The notes under the pieces are model-generated. The model worked only from the letters and a program-made list of their open reading frames with translations, had not been told where the DNA came from and did not search any database. Below, one piece after another: positions 36,163 to 46,814 of a DNA stretch of 64,000 bases. Source of the stretch: Prostheceraeus crozeri (lineage: Eukaryota; Platyhelminthes; Polycladida; Euryleptidae); contig CAJQUW010008624.1 of the NCBI GenBank assembly GCA_907163375.1, positions 1 through 64,000 of the forward strand, read 5' to 3'. Each line of letters begins with the position of its first letter. Positions within the stretch are counted from its first letter, which is position 1. Made by a program: the position numbers and the translations under genes.

Positions 36163-38025
36163 CAGGCCTGTGATTAGCCTATTAGAAAAATTGAGGAATT
36201 ATTTTGAAAAATTTGAGGAATGCAAACGGAGCCTAATATCATAATTGCAAGAAAAACTCCAAATTTTAACAGGGATTTTGGGCCAAACTTCATGAAAAAA
36301 GTCATGAAGAAGGCAACCCCAGAGTTGACCACACTCCATCACACATTTTGAAGTTATATGTATTACAAAAGGATATTGGCATGGTCATAATCACTTCCTG
36401 TGTTGTTGCGAAATTAATTTGTTACCTCAATTACTATCTGCTTAGAATGTGTCGAACAGAGGATGTCAGATCAAGCTGCTGATATCGCTGTGCTTCACGC
36501 TATCGTCTCCAATTCAATGATGCTTGTCAGATTTGTAGACTGAATTTTTTTTTAATGTAGGAAATATCCTCAACTACATGCATCTTTGTGACGATTACTT
36601 TTTACGGATCTTAGACAAATTTGGGAGGAGAGCAACCCATAAGAATAGAAAGCTTAAAATCGTTGACGAAATGCTTGTGGTTAAAAAAAGGCAGTAATTT
36701 ATGAAGGATGCGCTACACACTAATTTATTAATATTACTTTATACTGCACAAGTTTTGGTGGCTCTTGTTTATCTGTTAGCGCTTTGATCAAATCGCTCCG
36801 ACCTACATTCAAATGAACATGAATTCTCTCATACGACACAAAAACTGTTAGGAACAGGCTTGCCAACTAAGTTGTTGGTCTCATCTAAGCAAAGAGTGAA
36901 AGATTATCACCTCTATTCGCATGAAGTTCCGCAGAGATATTGACATCTACATCTTGCAGTAGACCCAGGTTGAAAATCTGCCAACCCAGTAATATGTGGT
37001 TTGATGAATGTCTTAATTAATCCAAGTTCGCATACAACGATAAACAATCTGCGCATTACTTTCACACCAAGCTGCGTTCAGCAAATTATGAAAATGATCT
37101 ATGAGTGGATAACTCATCCAGGATAAATGTCGGTCGTCAGACCCTCAAAAATGTAGCTGCAAACGGACTCATGGGATAGCAGAGCCTCATGAGCCTCCAA
37201 CCTCCGCACGCTAGTGACCAGGAGGCAGATAGACACTAAATTTGGAGACAATCCGCTTTACCCCGTCGCATGTGTTCATGTTCAGCGGAAATAAAATGGA
37301 AGAGAATGAGTGAAATAAAAGCTTCAGTTGATAAGAGCACTGAAATCCAAATGGGATGGGATACCTATACGTTATCACATAATGGATATAGAGGATCGAT
37401 AGCCTAAAGTTCTTTAGGAAGTACAGGCATGCATTTGGCAGCCATACAGTTGCAGAACCGTATAATGAAGGCTGTGAAACCGGTTCAGATAATTAATGAA
37501 AATAATTGAATAAGCATTTTACTGTTGGAATTCTACACAACATTATGAGGTTTGAAGAAAAAAATTGCTTGTAGTGGTCAATATACAATTTCGGTATGTT
37601 GATCGCAGTGCTTCACTCATTAAATACGTGAAAGTGTTGCACTAAGGAGTTCGGCAGACAATAACTTCAGACAACTTCTCTGCATAGCAAAATAAGTTCG
37701 GACGAACCTGAACATTTGCAACCCTGTAGCTTCCAGAAATTAAAACGATGTGAAACAAAATCAAGTTATAAATCATGATTGATTCATGTTTAGCAGTCAG
37801 GGTGTAGGATACATGTTATAGGATTCTATCTTCGCCTCTTGATTGGAAGTTTACAGATAATCACCATTCGCTAAAAAACAATACATTGTCCGACATTTAG
37901 TCTAAAATGTGTCACATTTGGGGAATTTCTCTTAGTTTAGCTATATTTGAGGAATTTTTGAGGATTTGAGGAGTGAAAACAATTTTTGAGGAATCTGAGG
38001 AATTTGAGGAGTAATCACAGGCCTG
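36163..38025. mobile_element. Non-autonomous DNA transposon, copy 2 (perfect 6-bp duplication)
   Basis: The element begins CAGGCCTGTGATTAGCC and ends AATCACAGGCCTG, with a perfect terminal inverted repeat. CAATTG flanks both ends exactly (36157-36162 and 38026-38031). It is collinear with copy 1 (18060-19906) over its full length, with scattered substitutions and small indels. Clusters of TTTGAGGAAT words lie inside both ends. No frame longer than about 60 codons is shared with copy 1, so it is non-coding and depends on a transposase supplied elsewhere. Confidence 0.9.
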
Positions 38026-38034
38026 CAATTGAAA

Positions 38035-40435
38035 TTCAATCGTGCACTTCAAGCTTATTCAAAATCAAAGAAGATCAAAGTTTAGAAATTTCCAATTATA
38101 GAGGAAAGTGGCAATGCCAATTAATTGATTGAACAAAATATAATTGATTGATGCATTAACAATCAATTATTTGCAATTTCTGCTGCATATATCAACAAAT
38201 TGATTCAACTCAGAGTGACCGATTACAGCTATCACTTGTAGTAATGCACGCCATGACTGAATATGTTTGTGCGAATGTCTATACCAAATGCACTTGTTTC
38301 CGCTCTCATATAAAGCAAGAGTTCAAACATTCACTAACTTGAACATAAAAAGTCGATACATATCCATTACTGAGCTGTGATTCACCCATTTCCATGTCTG
38401 AATTTATCAAATTGCTGTACAGTTAAGACAAACTCTATAACTATTATACCGCGATGATGTTCATCAGCAAATATACGACACAAGGCTGGCATTTATGACA
38501 GCGGTTTTATGAGCGGTTATGAGGAACGGTTTTATACAAGCGCAAACTTTAAGTGATATTTACAACTAAGTCAATCTGACCACTTGTGATTTCAAACTGT
38601 TCGAGGGCATATATCAACATTTCCAAGGTTTGTGTGACGAACTGCAGCCGTGGTAATTCATCATGCTCAAATAGGCCCAACGAATGCAACCTTCATTCCT
38701 CAATAAACCGGCAGTGGTAAACATATATAAGTCGATTTGATTGCTAGAACACAACGGCATTGATGTTCAAGATCTTTATTTGTGTAGTGCGAGTACTTTT
38801 ACGACAAGTCGTTACACATTTTCGAGAGAATAACCATTAAAGCACAGAATTAAACATTTTGTTTATCTGCTTCGGTTTGCTAGAGGTGTGATTAATACGA
38901 AATCGACGGCACATCGAGGAACTTAGTGAGTGGGCAAAAAGGAATTCCTAATACCTTACAGAGATAGGAAAAAAAGTCGTGCGTCACTTGCGGATTAATG
39001 TGAGTTCATGCAAAATGCTTCGATTGCCAAAATTCCTTCAGATTCGAAGAATTCAGATCATTGGACACAAGTTTTCTCCATAATGTTGGCCTTTCCAATC
39101 ATTATTAAAAAAAGTAGCAGGCGTGCGAAAATTAGTTCACTTGATGATTTCACATCCTCTTCTCACTGCATAGTGCATACACTGAATCGAATGTTAGTCA
39201 CACAGCGATGTGTGTTTTGGTGTGTGCGAAGTGATATCGCAGCACGCACGCATCTCTCCCTGGCTCTGGTGTCCTCCACTGACAGCTGATTGTTTGCCAT
39301 TTCCAAAAGCAAGCGATACACGAATTATCCATTAGAGAAGGAGCAAGTTGTGTGATGTGATGTGCCATTTCGATATTTAGGTTACATATAACACTTCCTT
39401 TCTAGGAAACCGAAGCGCCCGCAGATGAATCTAATTCTGTGCATTAGAGCATTAAGATGGTAGGACAGCTGAGAGTGTTTAAATACCGACTCACTACTAC
39501 TTTAATTTCTTTATTTAGTAGTGAGTTTGAACTCATAACATGTTCCTCTCTCGCTCTATGCGTTGTTATACATCAAGTGCACATGTACTGTTATTGATTA
39601 ATAATCGTGTACTGGAACGACAGGCATGCCACGGTCTGTCTGTCAGTGTCACTTGGTCAGAGCTTGATAATGGTCTGTGAAGCAGATCGAAAGCGCTTGC
39701 AAAAATAAAACCTTAATTTCCTGACATCCGGAATTTTGAAGCCTCTAATCATTCTATTAGATTGAATTATACATACATGTACACAGAAAGGGTGACAGTC
39801 TCAAGAATTGTTGGAATGTAGCCCATATCGAAAAAAGAAAAGACGTCTTCTACAATCTACAGTGGTCAGGCCACAGATTTTTCCATTTTTTCGCAGCTCT
39901 ACAAAATTATCGCAGGCGGGAGAGACTGATAGTCCAATATGTCTTGTGCAATTTCCTCAAACTTTGATATAGCTACAACGCAGTGATTCAAATGGCAATT
40001 AAGTGCTTGCTTGTAATAAGAAAGATTTTCCAAAAGTAGAAGACTCTTTTACTGGAAAAACACAATGTAGGATTCTTTCATAAAAATTATAAACATTGCT
40101 TTCTATCCATATTTAAAATATCGCAACCCAAGTTAAGATGAAAATAATGTAACCTACATAATTATTCCTAATACATAAAGATTTTTGCAAATGCGGACGT
40201 TTTCAGGCGTCCAATTGAGGTCCTTTTAGGGACTCGCAAAATGCTAGTACTTTGCGGACGACCTTTAAGGATGAGTCTTGTGGCTTGTTTGAGTATTGAT
40301 CCAATAAAGAGCACTATATTCTGCAATCCACTACCAATCTTCAAAATGTGCACATTAGGCCTAGCCAGATCATACAAAGCCCTAGTGATTGAGGCTATGC
40401 TAACAACAAATGTTAATTGATGTGTCTTCATTTTT
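38035..40435. other. No recognisable gene
   Basis: No supported coding motif. A hairpin followed by GAAAGCG and then AAAATAAAACC occurs at about 39668-39712 and resembles a PLE-type 3' end (see findings). The 93-codon frame at 39008-39289 is unrecognised. Confidence 0.4.
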
Positions 40436-40439
40436 TCAG

Positions 40440-40510
40440 CTTGTATATGTGTATATATTTTGTATATATTCATATATACATATATACATATATATATACA
40501 ATATATATAT
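40440..40510. repeat. TA-rich microsatellite
   Basis: Alternating TATATA with TACATA interruptions. It abuts the left direct repeat of the 40511-42717 element at the nucleotide. Confidence 0.9.
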
Positions 40511-40667
40511 ACAGTAATAAAAGCCCAAAAGAAAAAAATCTAAACTTAGGAAATATCCCAACCGGTTGCGTCCCTTTCTGGGACTTTTCAAGGGATTAAT
40601 GATTTTTATTTGAATTTTGCATATTGTAACTCACAAGATCATAGTTGGTACATAGACATGAGTTTGT

Positions 40668-42529
40668 CAGTTAGTAATACGTATGTCCTCTGTGTGCATA
40701 TGAACTGTGCTGGTCATAGCATGAAGATAATCTTTCCATAGAATTCGAGTTTCTGATGCTATACCTATCATTGTCCTCTCTATTTCGCCAAATACATTTT
40801 TCTTGCTTATTGAAATGTTTGAAGTTATTTCGTTCCTTAATTCTCCAGTTGTTGCGATAGAATCCTCCATAATTATTATTAGGATCGTCATGTTTTCTGT
40901 TGATATTCATTTGTTGTTTTCTACAGTGGTTGCAGTTCGCATTTCTTTGTTACAAATTTATTTTCACTATTCATTGATATTAAATGCTTATCCGATTCAA
41001 AAAATTTTCGTTTACTATTCCAAATGTCAATACAGTACTTCTTTTCTGTTTACGTTACATATTTCATTCCATTGGTCTTCACGGGGCTTTGCTTCCTTGT
41101 TATTATAACAGTCTTTCAGATATTCCACTATTTCAGAATCTATTCTTTCTACGGTTTTCGTCTTGATGTCTGCTATTAATCTTAATCTTTTAATTTCAAA
41201 TTCACATTGATTAATGCATTGCTGTTTTCGAAGCTCTCTCTCTTGTTCATAATTTTGAGTCACCGGTATTTTGAAAAATTTCTTCTAGTCCTGGGGCTGA
41301 GGGGGGTTGAGTGTGCAAAAATATGTCCCCGCATTTTGACTCTTGATTCTTGTAAAGGACCCCTAGGATGATGAAAAAAACTTGGGTAGACATTCCAGAT
41401 CGAGGATCTTGACCCCTAAAATCAAAATGGCGTCCAAGATGGCCGCCACGTCATTGTTGTCATAATAACAGAGCATAGAAGTCACAATGCATAGTGATAA
41501 TGGAGTCTAATCCTAGGTTATCAGGGTCAAGGAATCTATTGAGACTATTGTTGACTCCATTATCACTATGCTATGGCACTTCTGTAACCAAAAGCATCAA
41601 ACTAGCATAAAAATGAATATTTCTTGGATTTTGGTGGCCTCATGGGGCGGCCATTTTGCATTTATTTGACCATGAGATGGTTGAATTGGCTTGTAAATAG
41701 TCTCAATAGATTGCTCGACCCTGATAACCTGAGAATAGACTCCATTATCACTATGCTATGGCACTTCTGTAGCCAAAAGCATCAAACTAGCATAAAAATG
41801 AATATTTCTTGGATTTTGGTGGCCTCATGGGGCGGCCATTTCGCATTTAATTGACTATGAGATGGTTGAATTGGCTTGCACATAGTCTCAATAGATTCCT
41901 TGACCCTGATAACCTAGGATTAGACTCCATTATCACTATGCATTGTGACTTCTATGCTCTGTTATTATGACAGCAATGACGACGTGGCGACCATCTTGGA
42001 CGACATTTTGATTTTAGGGGTCAAGGTCCTCGATCTGGAATGTCTACCCAAGTTTTTTTCATCATCCTAGGGGTCCTTTACAAGAATCAAGAGTCAAAAT
42101 GCGGGGACATATTTTTGCACACTTAACCCCCTCAGCCCCAGGACTATTCGGGATTCTTTGAATATCTCCTTTTAAAGCATTTTCGTATATTTCGGCGATT
42201 GACTTATTTCTGAGGGCTTCATAAAAAGCAAACTTTCTTTGTTTGATTTTCTTATTCCAATCTATTTTTGAAATTGATATTCGTGATAGCTTCTTGTTCA
42301 TATCAGTCATTTCCACCTTGATTTCCTCTTTCAAATGTATCATTTCTTTTGTGTCATTTACCATTCTGTTCAAATCTAATTTTATACCTAACTGATAGGC
42401 TGTCAAAAGTTTATAAATTGATTGTACTACATTCGTCAATCCATCAAATTTGTTTTCTAGACTTTCCATCTTATCAAAAAGAACTTGTGCCTTTTCCTTC
42501 GCATTAGATTGTCCCTTCCAGGAATCCAT
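40668..42529 (-). pseudogene. Coiled-coil and zinc-knuckle protein, interrupted by a MITE
   Basis: The minus-strand frame starts MDSWKGQSNAKEKAQVLFDK at 42529. It is rich in heptad-like Leu/Ile/Lys/Glu (MESLENKFDGLTNVVQSIYK; MTDMNKKLSRI), predicting a coiled coil over about the first 100 residues. It runs to DIQRIPN at 42146, where the MITE enters. Beyond the MITE the protein resumes as FKIPVTQNYEQERELRKQQ, another helical stretch ending EDQWNEICNVNRKEVLY. After frame changes comes NCNHCRKQQ and an Asn/Arg-rich tail (NNNYGGFYRNNWRIKERNNF). The layout recalls Gag-like or ORF1 RNA-binding proteins or the poorly conserved N-terminus of PLE proteins. No family was recognised. At least two frameshifts besides the insertion make it inactive. 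Confidence 0.55.
41288..42144. mobile_element. 857-bp MITE with very long, nearly identical terminal repeats
   Basis: The arms are about 255 bp (41288-41541 and 41887-42144), starting GTCCTGGGGCTGAGGGGG, and almost identical. TA flanks each end (41286-41287 and 42145-42146). The centre holds two tandem copies of a unit of about 188 bp beginning GACTCCATTATCACTATGC (near 41550 and 41738). A third partial copy of the unit is formed by the right arm. GC-rich words such as CAAGATGGCCGCC stand out against the AT-rich surroundings. It has no coding capacity and interrupts the coiled-coil ORF. High arm identity suggests recent insertion or arm homogenisation. Confidence 0.9.
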
Positions 42530-42715
42530 TTTTGAAGTAAAATAATGAAAAAAATAGTAGGTCAAAAATGGTCAATCAATACAGTAATAAAAGCCCAAAA
42601 GAAAACAATCCAAACTTAGGAAATATCCCAACCGGTTGCGTCCCTTTCTGGGACTTTTCAAGGGATTAATGATTTTTATTTGAATTTTGCATATTATAAC
42701 TCACAAGATCATAGT

Positions 42716-42717
<2 letters not shown>

Positions 42718-42772
<55 letters not shown>
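42718..42772. repeat. (TA)n microsatellite
   Basis: Nearly pure TA dinucleotide run between the right direct repeat of the previous element and the first base of the mariner-type element. The final TA serves as the target site of that element. Confidence 0.95.
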
Positions 42773-42775
<3 letters not shown>

Positions 42776-44331
42776 GGTGTCCGTAAATTCGCTTGACTTT
42801 TAAATTGAATATCTACATGAGAAAACAATAAACTTTTGTGTCACAAACCATGATATATTACGCAACATTAAGGGGAATTTACGAATCTAACCATAAGAAA
42901 TGAATATTCGATTATTTAGCTGCTAAATTTTACATTCTGCATGCAGTCAATTTTGTAATGAATATTACATGCACAATTATAGTTTTGGTGAATTCATTTC
43001 AGTTTCAGTAAATGTTTAAGTCAATTCGCCGTATTGTCAATTATTTCAATTAACCTTACCCAGGAGACATAGCTCAAAATTTTCCCTTATTCAATTCTAT
43101 GAAACTTTCATCACCAGCCATGACGACATGCCTAGTCATTGATTGATTCATATCGTATCATCTTCAATTGAGAACGTCAAAGTAATCAGCCTTCATGGCA
43201 TAGAATTGAAATATCCCATATCCATGACGTGATGGTTTTCGCTAACCAATGACAAAGACGTGTGTGTCAACCAATAGGTTTAGTCTGCATCATAGAGTTT
43301 CCTCATGCTATGTTCGAAATCCCACTGTGAAGTGGTACAATCGCTGCCTATCGTATTCACAATGGATCCTCAGACTCGGATAGAGATAGTTCAGTGCCTC
43401 TATAATAGAAGTGATACAGCTGCTCTTCGAAAGTTTAAGATTCAAAGGCACATTCAAAAAGATCCTTTTACAACAGCATCGATTACAAATATCATCAAAA
43501 AGTTTGAAGAAACTGGCAGTGTTCATGATAAACCTCGCAGTGGTTGTCATACAGTGGATGAATTGACAATTGCAACTGTGAATCGCGTCGTCGAGGAGAC
43601 TAGTTCAAAATCAATGCTAGGAGTCACGTCAGTTCGCAAAGTGGCGGAAGAGGCTGGTATCATTTCAAAGACTAGTGTCCATAAAATCCTTCGGCATGAA
43701 CTAGGACTCTACCCGTACAAATTACAAGTCGTGCAAGCACTTGAGTCGGCCGACAAGACAAAGCGCTGTGAGTTTGCGAGATGACATCTCGACAATCAGA
43801 ATGTAATCGATGACATTGTCTGGTCTGACGAGGCGTATTTTTCACTCGATAGGATCGTTAATGCGCACAATTGCCACATCTAGTCAGATGTCAAGCAATC
43901 AACATGCATCTCAAATCGCGTGATAAGTCGAGGATGTGACCGAGAGTGTCCTCTACGTTCACCTGATCTGAATCCTCTCGACTTTGGGTTCTGGAGATGG
44001 ATGAAAGCGAAGATATACGATCATGTTAAGCCACAAAACCTGGACCAGTCGAGTGAGAAGATCACTGACATCTGCAATGAAGTCACAAGTGAAGAACTTG
44101 CCGCTGGTGTTTTCGATACTATTCGGCGATTGACTGCACTGATTGATTGCGACGGCCATCATTTCGAACACTTCATTTGAACATTTTAATCAACAAATAT
44201 TGGCTTCTTATTGCTAGATTCGTAAATTCCCCTTTATGTTGCATAACATAACATGGTTCGTGATGAAAAAGTTTATTGCTTTCTCATGTAGATATTCAAT
44301 TTAAAAGTCAAGCGAATTTACGGACACCCTG
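42773..44331 (+). mobile_element. mariner/Tc1-type transposon inserted in a TA tract
   Basis: Terminal inverted repeats of about 50 bp begin CAGGGTGTCCGTAAATTCGC and continue through TTGACTTTTAAATTG and ATATCTACATGAGAAA. TA lies on both sides. The 1559-bp length is normal for the superfamily. A second pair of matching words (GGGGAATTTACGAATCTA near 42872 and its complement near 44215) lies just inside. The transposase is on the plus strand but has internal damage. Confidence 0.9.
43362..44180 (+). pseudogene. mariner/Tc1-type transposase with stop and internal deletion
   Basis: The likely start is MDPQTRIEIVQCLYNR (43362). The N-terminal helix-turn-helix region includes ITNIIKKFEETGSVHDKPRS (the second half of the paired domain and its GRPR-like linker) and VRKVAEEAGIISKTSVHKIL. 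After EFAR an in-frame TGA (43782-43784) interrupts the protein. Translation past it gives VWSDEAYFSLD, the first catalytic Asp region (WSDExxF). The region of the second catalytic Asp is missing near 43900-43940. The third region, RSPDLNPLDFGFWRWMKAKI, is intact with its PDLNPxDF signature, and the C-terminus ends HFEHFI. It would not be active without the missing middle Asp. Confidence 0.85.
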
Positions 44332-44333
44332 TA

Positions 44334-44347
44334 TATATGCACATATA

Positions 44348-44388
<41 letters not shown>
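44334..44388. repeat. (TA)n microsatellite between two transposons
   Basis: Alternating TA run with a CACATATAA interruption. It is the continuation of the 42718-42772 tract, separated from it by the 1559-bp transposon. Confidence 0.9.
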
Positions 44389-44392
<4 letters not shown>

Positions 44393-45512
44393 TTGTTTCA
44401 TAAAAAATGGATCACCCTTAAACATCGCCTTAACTTCAACTTTGTCTAACTCCGCCAAACTTGAACGAATTTCTCTGAAATTTGGAAGATATGTCAGTTG
44501 TGCTTACTAATATCATTGTTGGAAATTTCAAGCATGAATATTGAGTTGTTTTCCTGTTATAGATAAAAAAGTAGTAGATAATTTGATCTTCATTTAGCAA
44601 TGTTACACAAAATCATACCTCACTCTTATAAAATTACATTTGTTTCCTTTGTTATGTAATGTGTTGTTCTACAAGCCAAAAGCTATCAAGCAAAACAAAA
44701 ATAAAGAAAATCGGTCAATCAGAGCCAGTATAGCACCATTATTCATCAACAATAATATAACTGCTACATGTGATTAACTGGACTTCATGTTCCATAGCTT
44801 CCTGACTTCGTTGCGGTGGTGTTGGCAGCACTCCTGATTGCTTTCAGCTAGAAATCTATCTCTTACCGGTTGAAAACAATACAAAGCACAAATGAACAAT
44901 AACGAGATCGCATTCACAAAAGACAAAGTGTCACCCTTGCTAGAACTAGGCTGAACTTCACATACAGCAAGGAACCATGAATTCTGAACGCTATGTGAAT
45001 GTTTTACGAATGAACATTGGCCAAATGACAGATCAACTTGGTGATCCATCGACTTGGTTATTTATGGATGATAATGCTACGTGTCACAGGAGTAGTAGAG
45101 TCAACTTATGCAAGTCTCAATTAGGGCTTATGACATTATCTTGGCCAGCTCGTTCTCCTGATCTGAATCCCATAGAAAATGTATGGAGTATTCTAAAACG
45201 TAACGTTCGTCGTTCACTGCTACCTACAGATGGCGTATCACAACTTATGTCACTGTTAAAAAGAGAGTGGAGAAAGTTAGATCAGTCAAAAATCAACGAT
45301 ATCATCGAATCAATGCCTAGACGAATTGGTAATGTCATTGACAATAAGGGTAGGGCCACAAAATATTAGCTTCTTAAGAACCGTTACTGCATCAGATTAT
45401 ATAAGGACATTTAAATATAGGGACATGAAATAACATGAAAATGCTTTCTGTATCATACTTATGTTTTATTTAGTCAAATTTTAGGATGATCCACTTTTTA
45501 TGAAACGGACTG
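44389..45512 (+). mobile_element. Tc1-type transposon, 5' half damaged
   Basis: The left end reads CAGATTGTTTCATAAAAAAT and the complement of the right end reads CAGTCCGTTTCATAAAAAGT, followed on both sides by GGATCA. The terminal repeats are about 33 bp with a few differences. TA flanks both ends. The 1124-bp length is below the usual 1.3-1.7 kb, consistent with loss of the DNA-binding half of the transposase. Both outer edges are TA microsatellite. Confidence 0.85.
44977..45369 (+). pseudogene. Tc1 transposase C-terminal half (DD34E)
   Basis: The open frame covers the second catalytic region, WLFMDDNATCHRSSRV, and the third, WPARSPDLNPIENVWSILKR. Exactly 34 residues separate the Asp before NATCH and the Glu of IENVW, the DD34E spacing that defines Tc1. 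The C-terminus (LLKREWRKLDQSKINDIIES then MPRRIGNVI) is typical. The paired-type DNA-binding domain and the first catalytic Asp are not found upstream between 44400 and 44960, so this is a truncated, inactive copy. The Met at 44977 is probably internal rather than the true start. Confidence 0.85.
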
Positions 45513-45526
45513 TATATATATATATT

Positions 45527-46107
45527 AAAATAATTGAAGTGAAAACACATGGAATGCACAAGCGCTTTCTATATTCTTCAGGTGCAAAGTGAAACAAAAA
45601 GCAAGATCATCATAATTTCAAATATACATTCATCATAGATATGGATGTTGCAAGGTAATTTACATAGTAGGACATGCACATGCATAGTAAATAGAAAAAT
45701 AACTTTGTTATAGTCTATTATGCCAAAATACATCAACGATATCTAATTTATGTATTAGATTGAAACATAGATTTAAGTATAGAAGAACATATATGCGAAC
45801 TAATATAAAATGCATCTCATATCAAAAGTGAATGAATTCATAAGAAACGTATAAAAGTGATTCATGAATTTAATTTTGGATGAAAGCGATCGATAAAATA
45901 TTTTTCTTTACATTTACGTTCAATTTTGTTTTCAGAAAAAAGCTTGTAAAAAGGAAAGATTGACATGTTGCCCCTACCACACGTTTCTAGATGTTCACTT
46001 AATTTAATTTGTCTATAATTGGCATTCAAAATTTGTTGTTTGTGAACCCTTACTCTGGTTCTTAAGGATGTCCCAGTTTCTCCGATATATATATATGTTG
46101 GCGCCAC
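45527..46107 (-). pseudogene. Penelope-like element GIY-YIG endonuclease fragment with 3' UTR
   Basis: The minus-strand frame 46107-45862 reads TYIYIGETGTSLRTRVRVHK, the YIGxTxxxLxxRxxxH core of a PLE GIY-YIG nuclease. It continues LSEHLETCGRGNMSIFPFYK and KCKEKYFIDRFHPKLNS, including the catalytic Glu region (KExxFIxxxxPxLN). The frame is uninterrupted to its natural-looking stop. About 320 bp of 3' sequence follow to the TA tract at 45513-45527 and include CCTGAAGAATATAGAAAGCG. The upstream linker and RT are missing: the copy is 5'-truncated exactly where a TATATA run begins (about 46095). Only the first half of the GIY motif is lost. Confidence 0.8.
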
Positions 46108-46109
46108 TA

Positions 46110-46812
46110 GACGTCATTTTGCTTCTCGCATTTCGGAATATAGGCTATATATATATGTTTTATATTTTATTCTGCATAGATTAGAAACTCGACCCCAAAT
46201 GAGTTAATCTTTGTAATAACTTAATCTTTATAATAACCGCAACATTTCCAGTGGCTACATTCAGTAGTTGGGCAGAATATACACATTTGACATACTAGGT
46301 TTTCAAACCAGAGAAAAGAGTCGAAGTCGGAACCTTCTTGCAGATACAAAATCGAGGTAATAAACACGACTGAGTACATTCCCGGATGCATGGTGAAGAA
46401 TTACTAACTGAGCAGAAAAGCTGGCAGACTTTATTATCAAATTCTGACAGCAACTTTCTCACGGCTCTTGTAATAGCAGCTCGGTAAGTACGGTGCTCAA
46501 TATGGCGTTCATCTTGTCATAGATGATGTGTACTTGCTTACATAGTGAGGAATTCGATTCTTATCAAGCAAATAATATTAAATGATGCATTAATCACAGA
46601 ACATGCTTCCCTAAGCACCTCTATCATGGAATGAAGGCCCTTCGTTCTGCAGATATCAAAAAAATGAATTGTTTGCTCAACTTAACTTCACAGTGATTAT
46701 GACTCAAGTTTCTACTTCAGTTGATAATTGCTACCTCTACTTGTTTATTATCACACAAGTTTCCAAATAGACAGAAAATGCCTATGCCATGACGTCGACA
46801 AGGACAGACTCC
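46110..46812. other. No recognisable gene
   Basis: No recognisable motif. A short TATATA run near 46148-46160 matches the tracts bounding the preceding elements. Confidence 0.45.
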
Positions 46813-46814
46813 TA

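Larger units (their letters stand above)
40511..42717 (-). mobile_element. Direct-repeat-flanked (pLTR-like) retroelement carrying a single ORF
   Basis: A 137-bp sequence occurs at both ends in the same orientation (40511-40647 and 42581-42717) with about three differences. It includes CCAACCGGTTGCG and the hairpin GTCCCTTTCTGGGAC. Read on the minus strand, the unit is repeat, short leader, ATG at about 42529, one ORF, stop, repeat. The ends are not TG...CA, so these are not ordinary LTRs; terminal repeats of this kind (pLTRs) are known for Penelope-like elements. Both outer edges run straight into (TA)n. Without the internal MITE it is about 1.35 kb. No reverse transcriptase is present. Confidence 0.65.

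Noticed and set aside
41288-42144. Functional host promoter because of CAAGATGGCCGCC
   Set aside because: The word is part of the MITE terminal repeats and occurs in both arms; no gene follows.
42062-42145. C-terminal end of the 167-codon minus-strand frame
   Set aside because: These residues are encoded by the MITE terminal repeat and are not part of the original protein.
43305-43361. Earlier start codon for the mariner-type transposase
   Set aside because: The MDPQTR start at 43362 fits the family N-terminus better; the upstream residues look like leader sequence.
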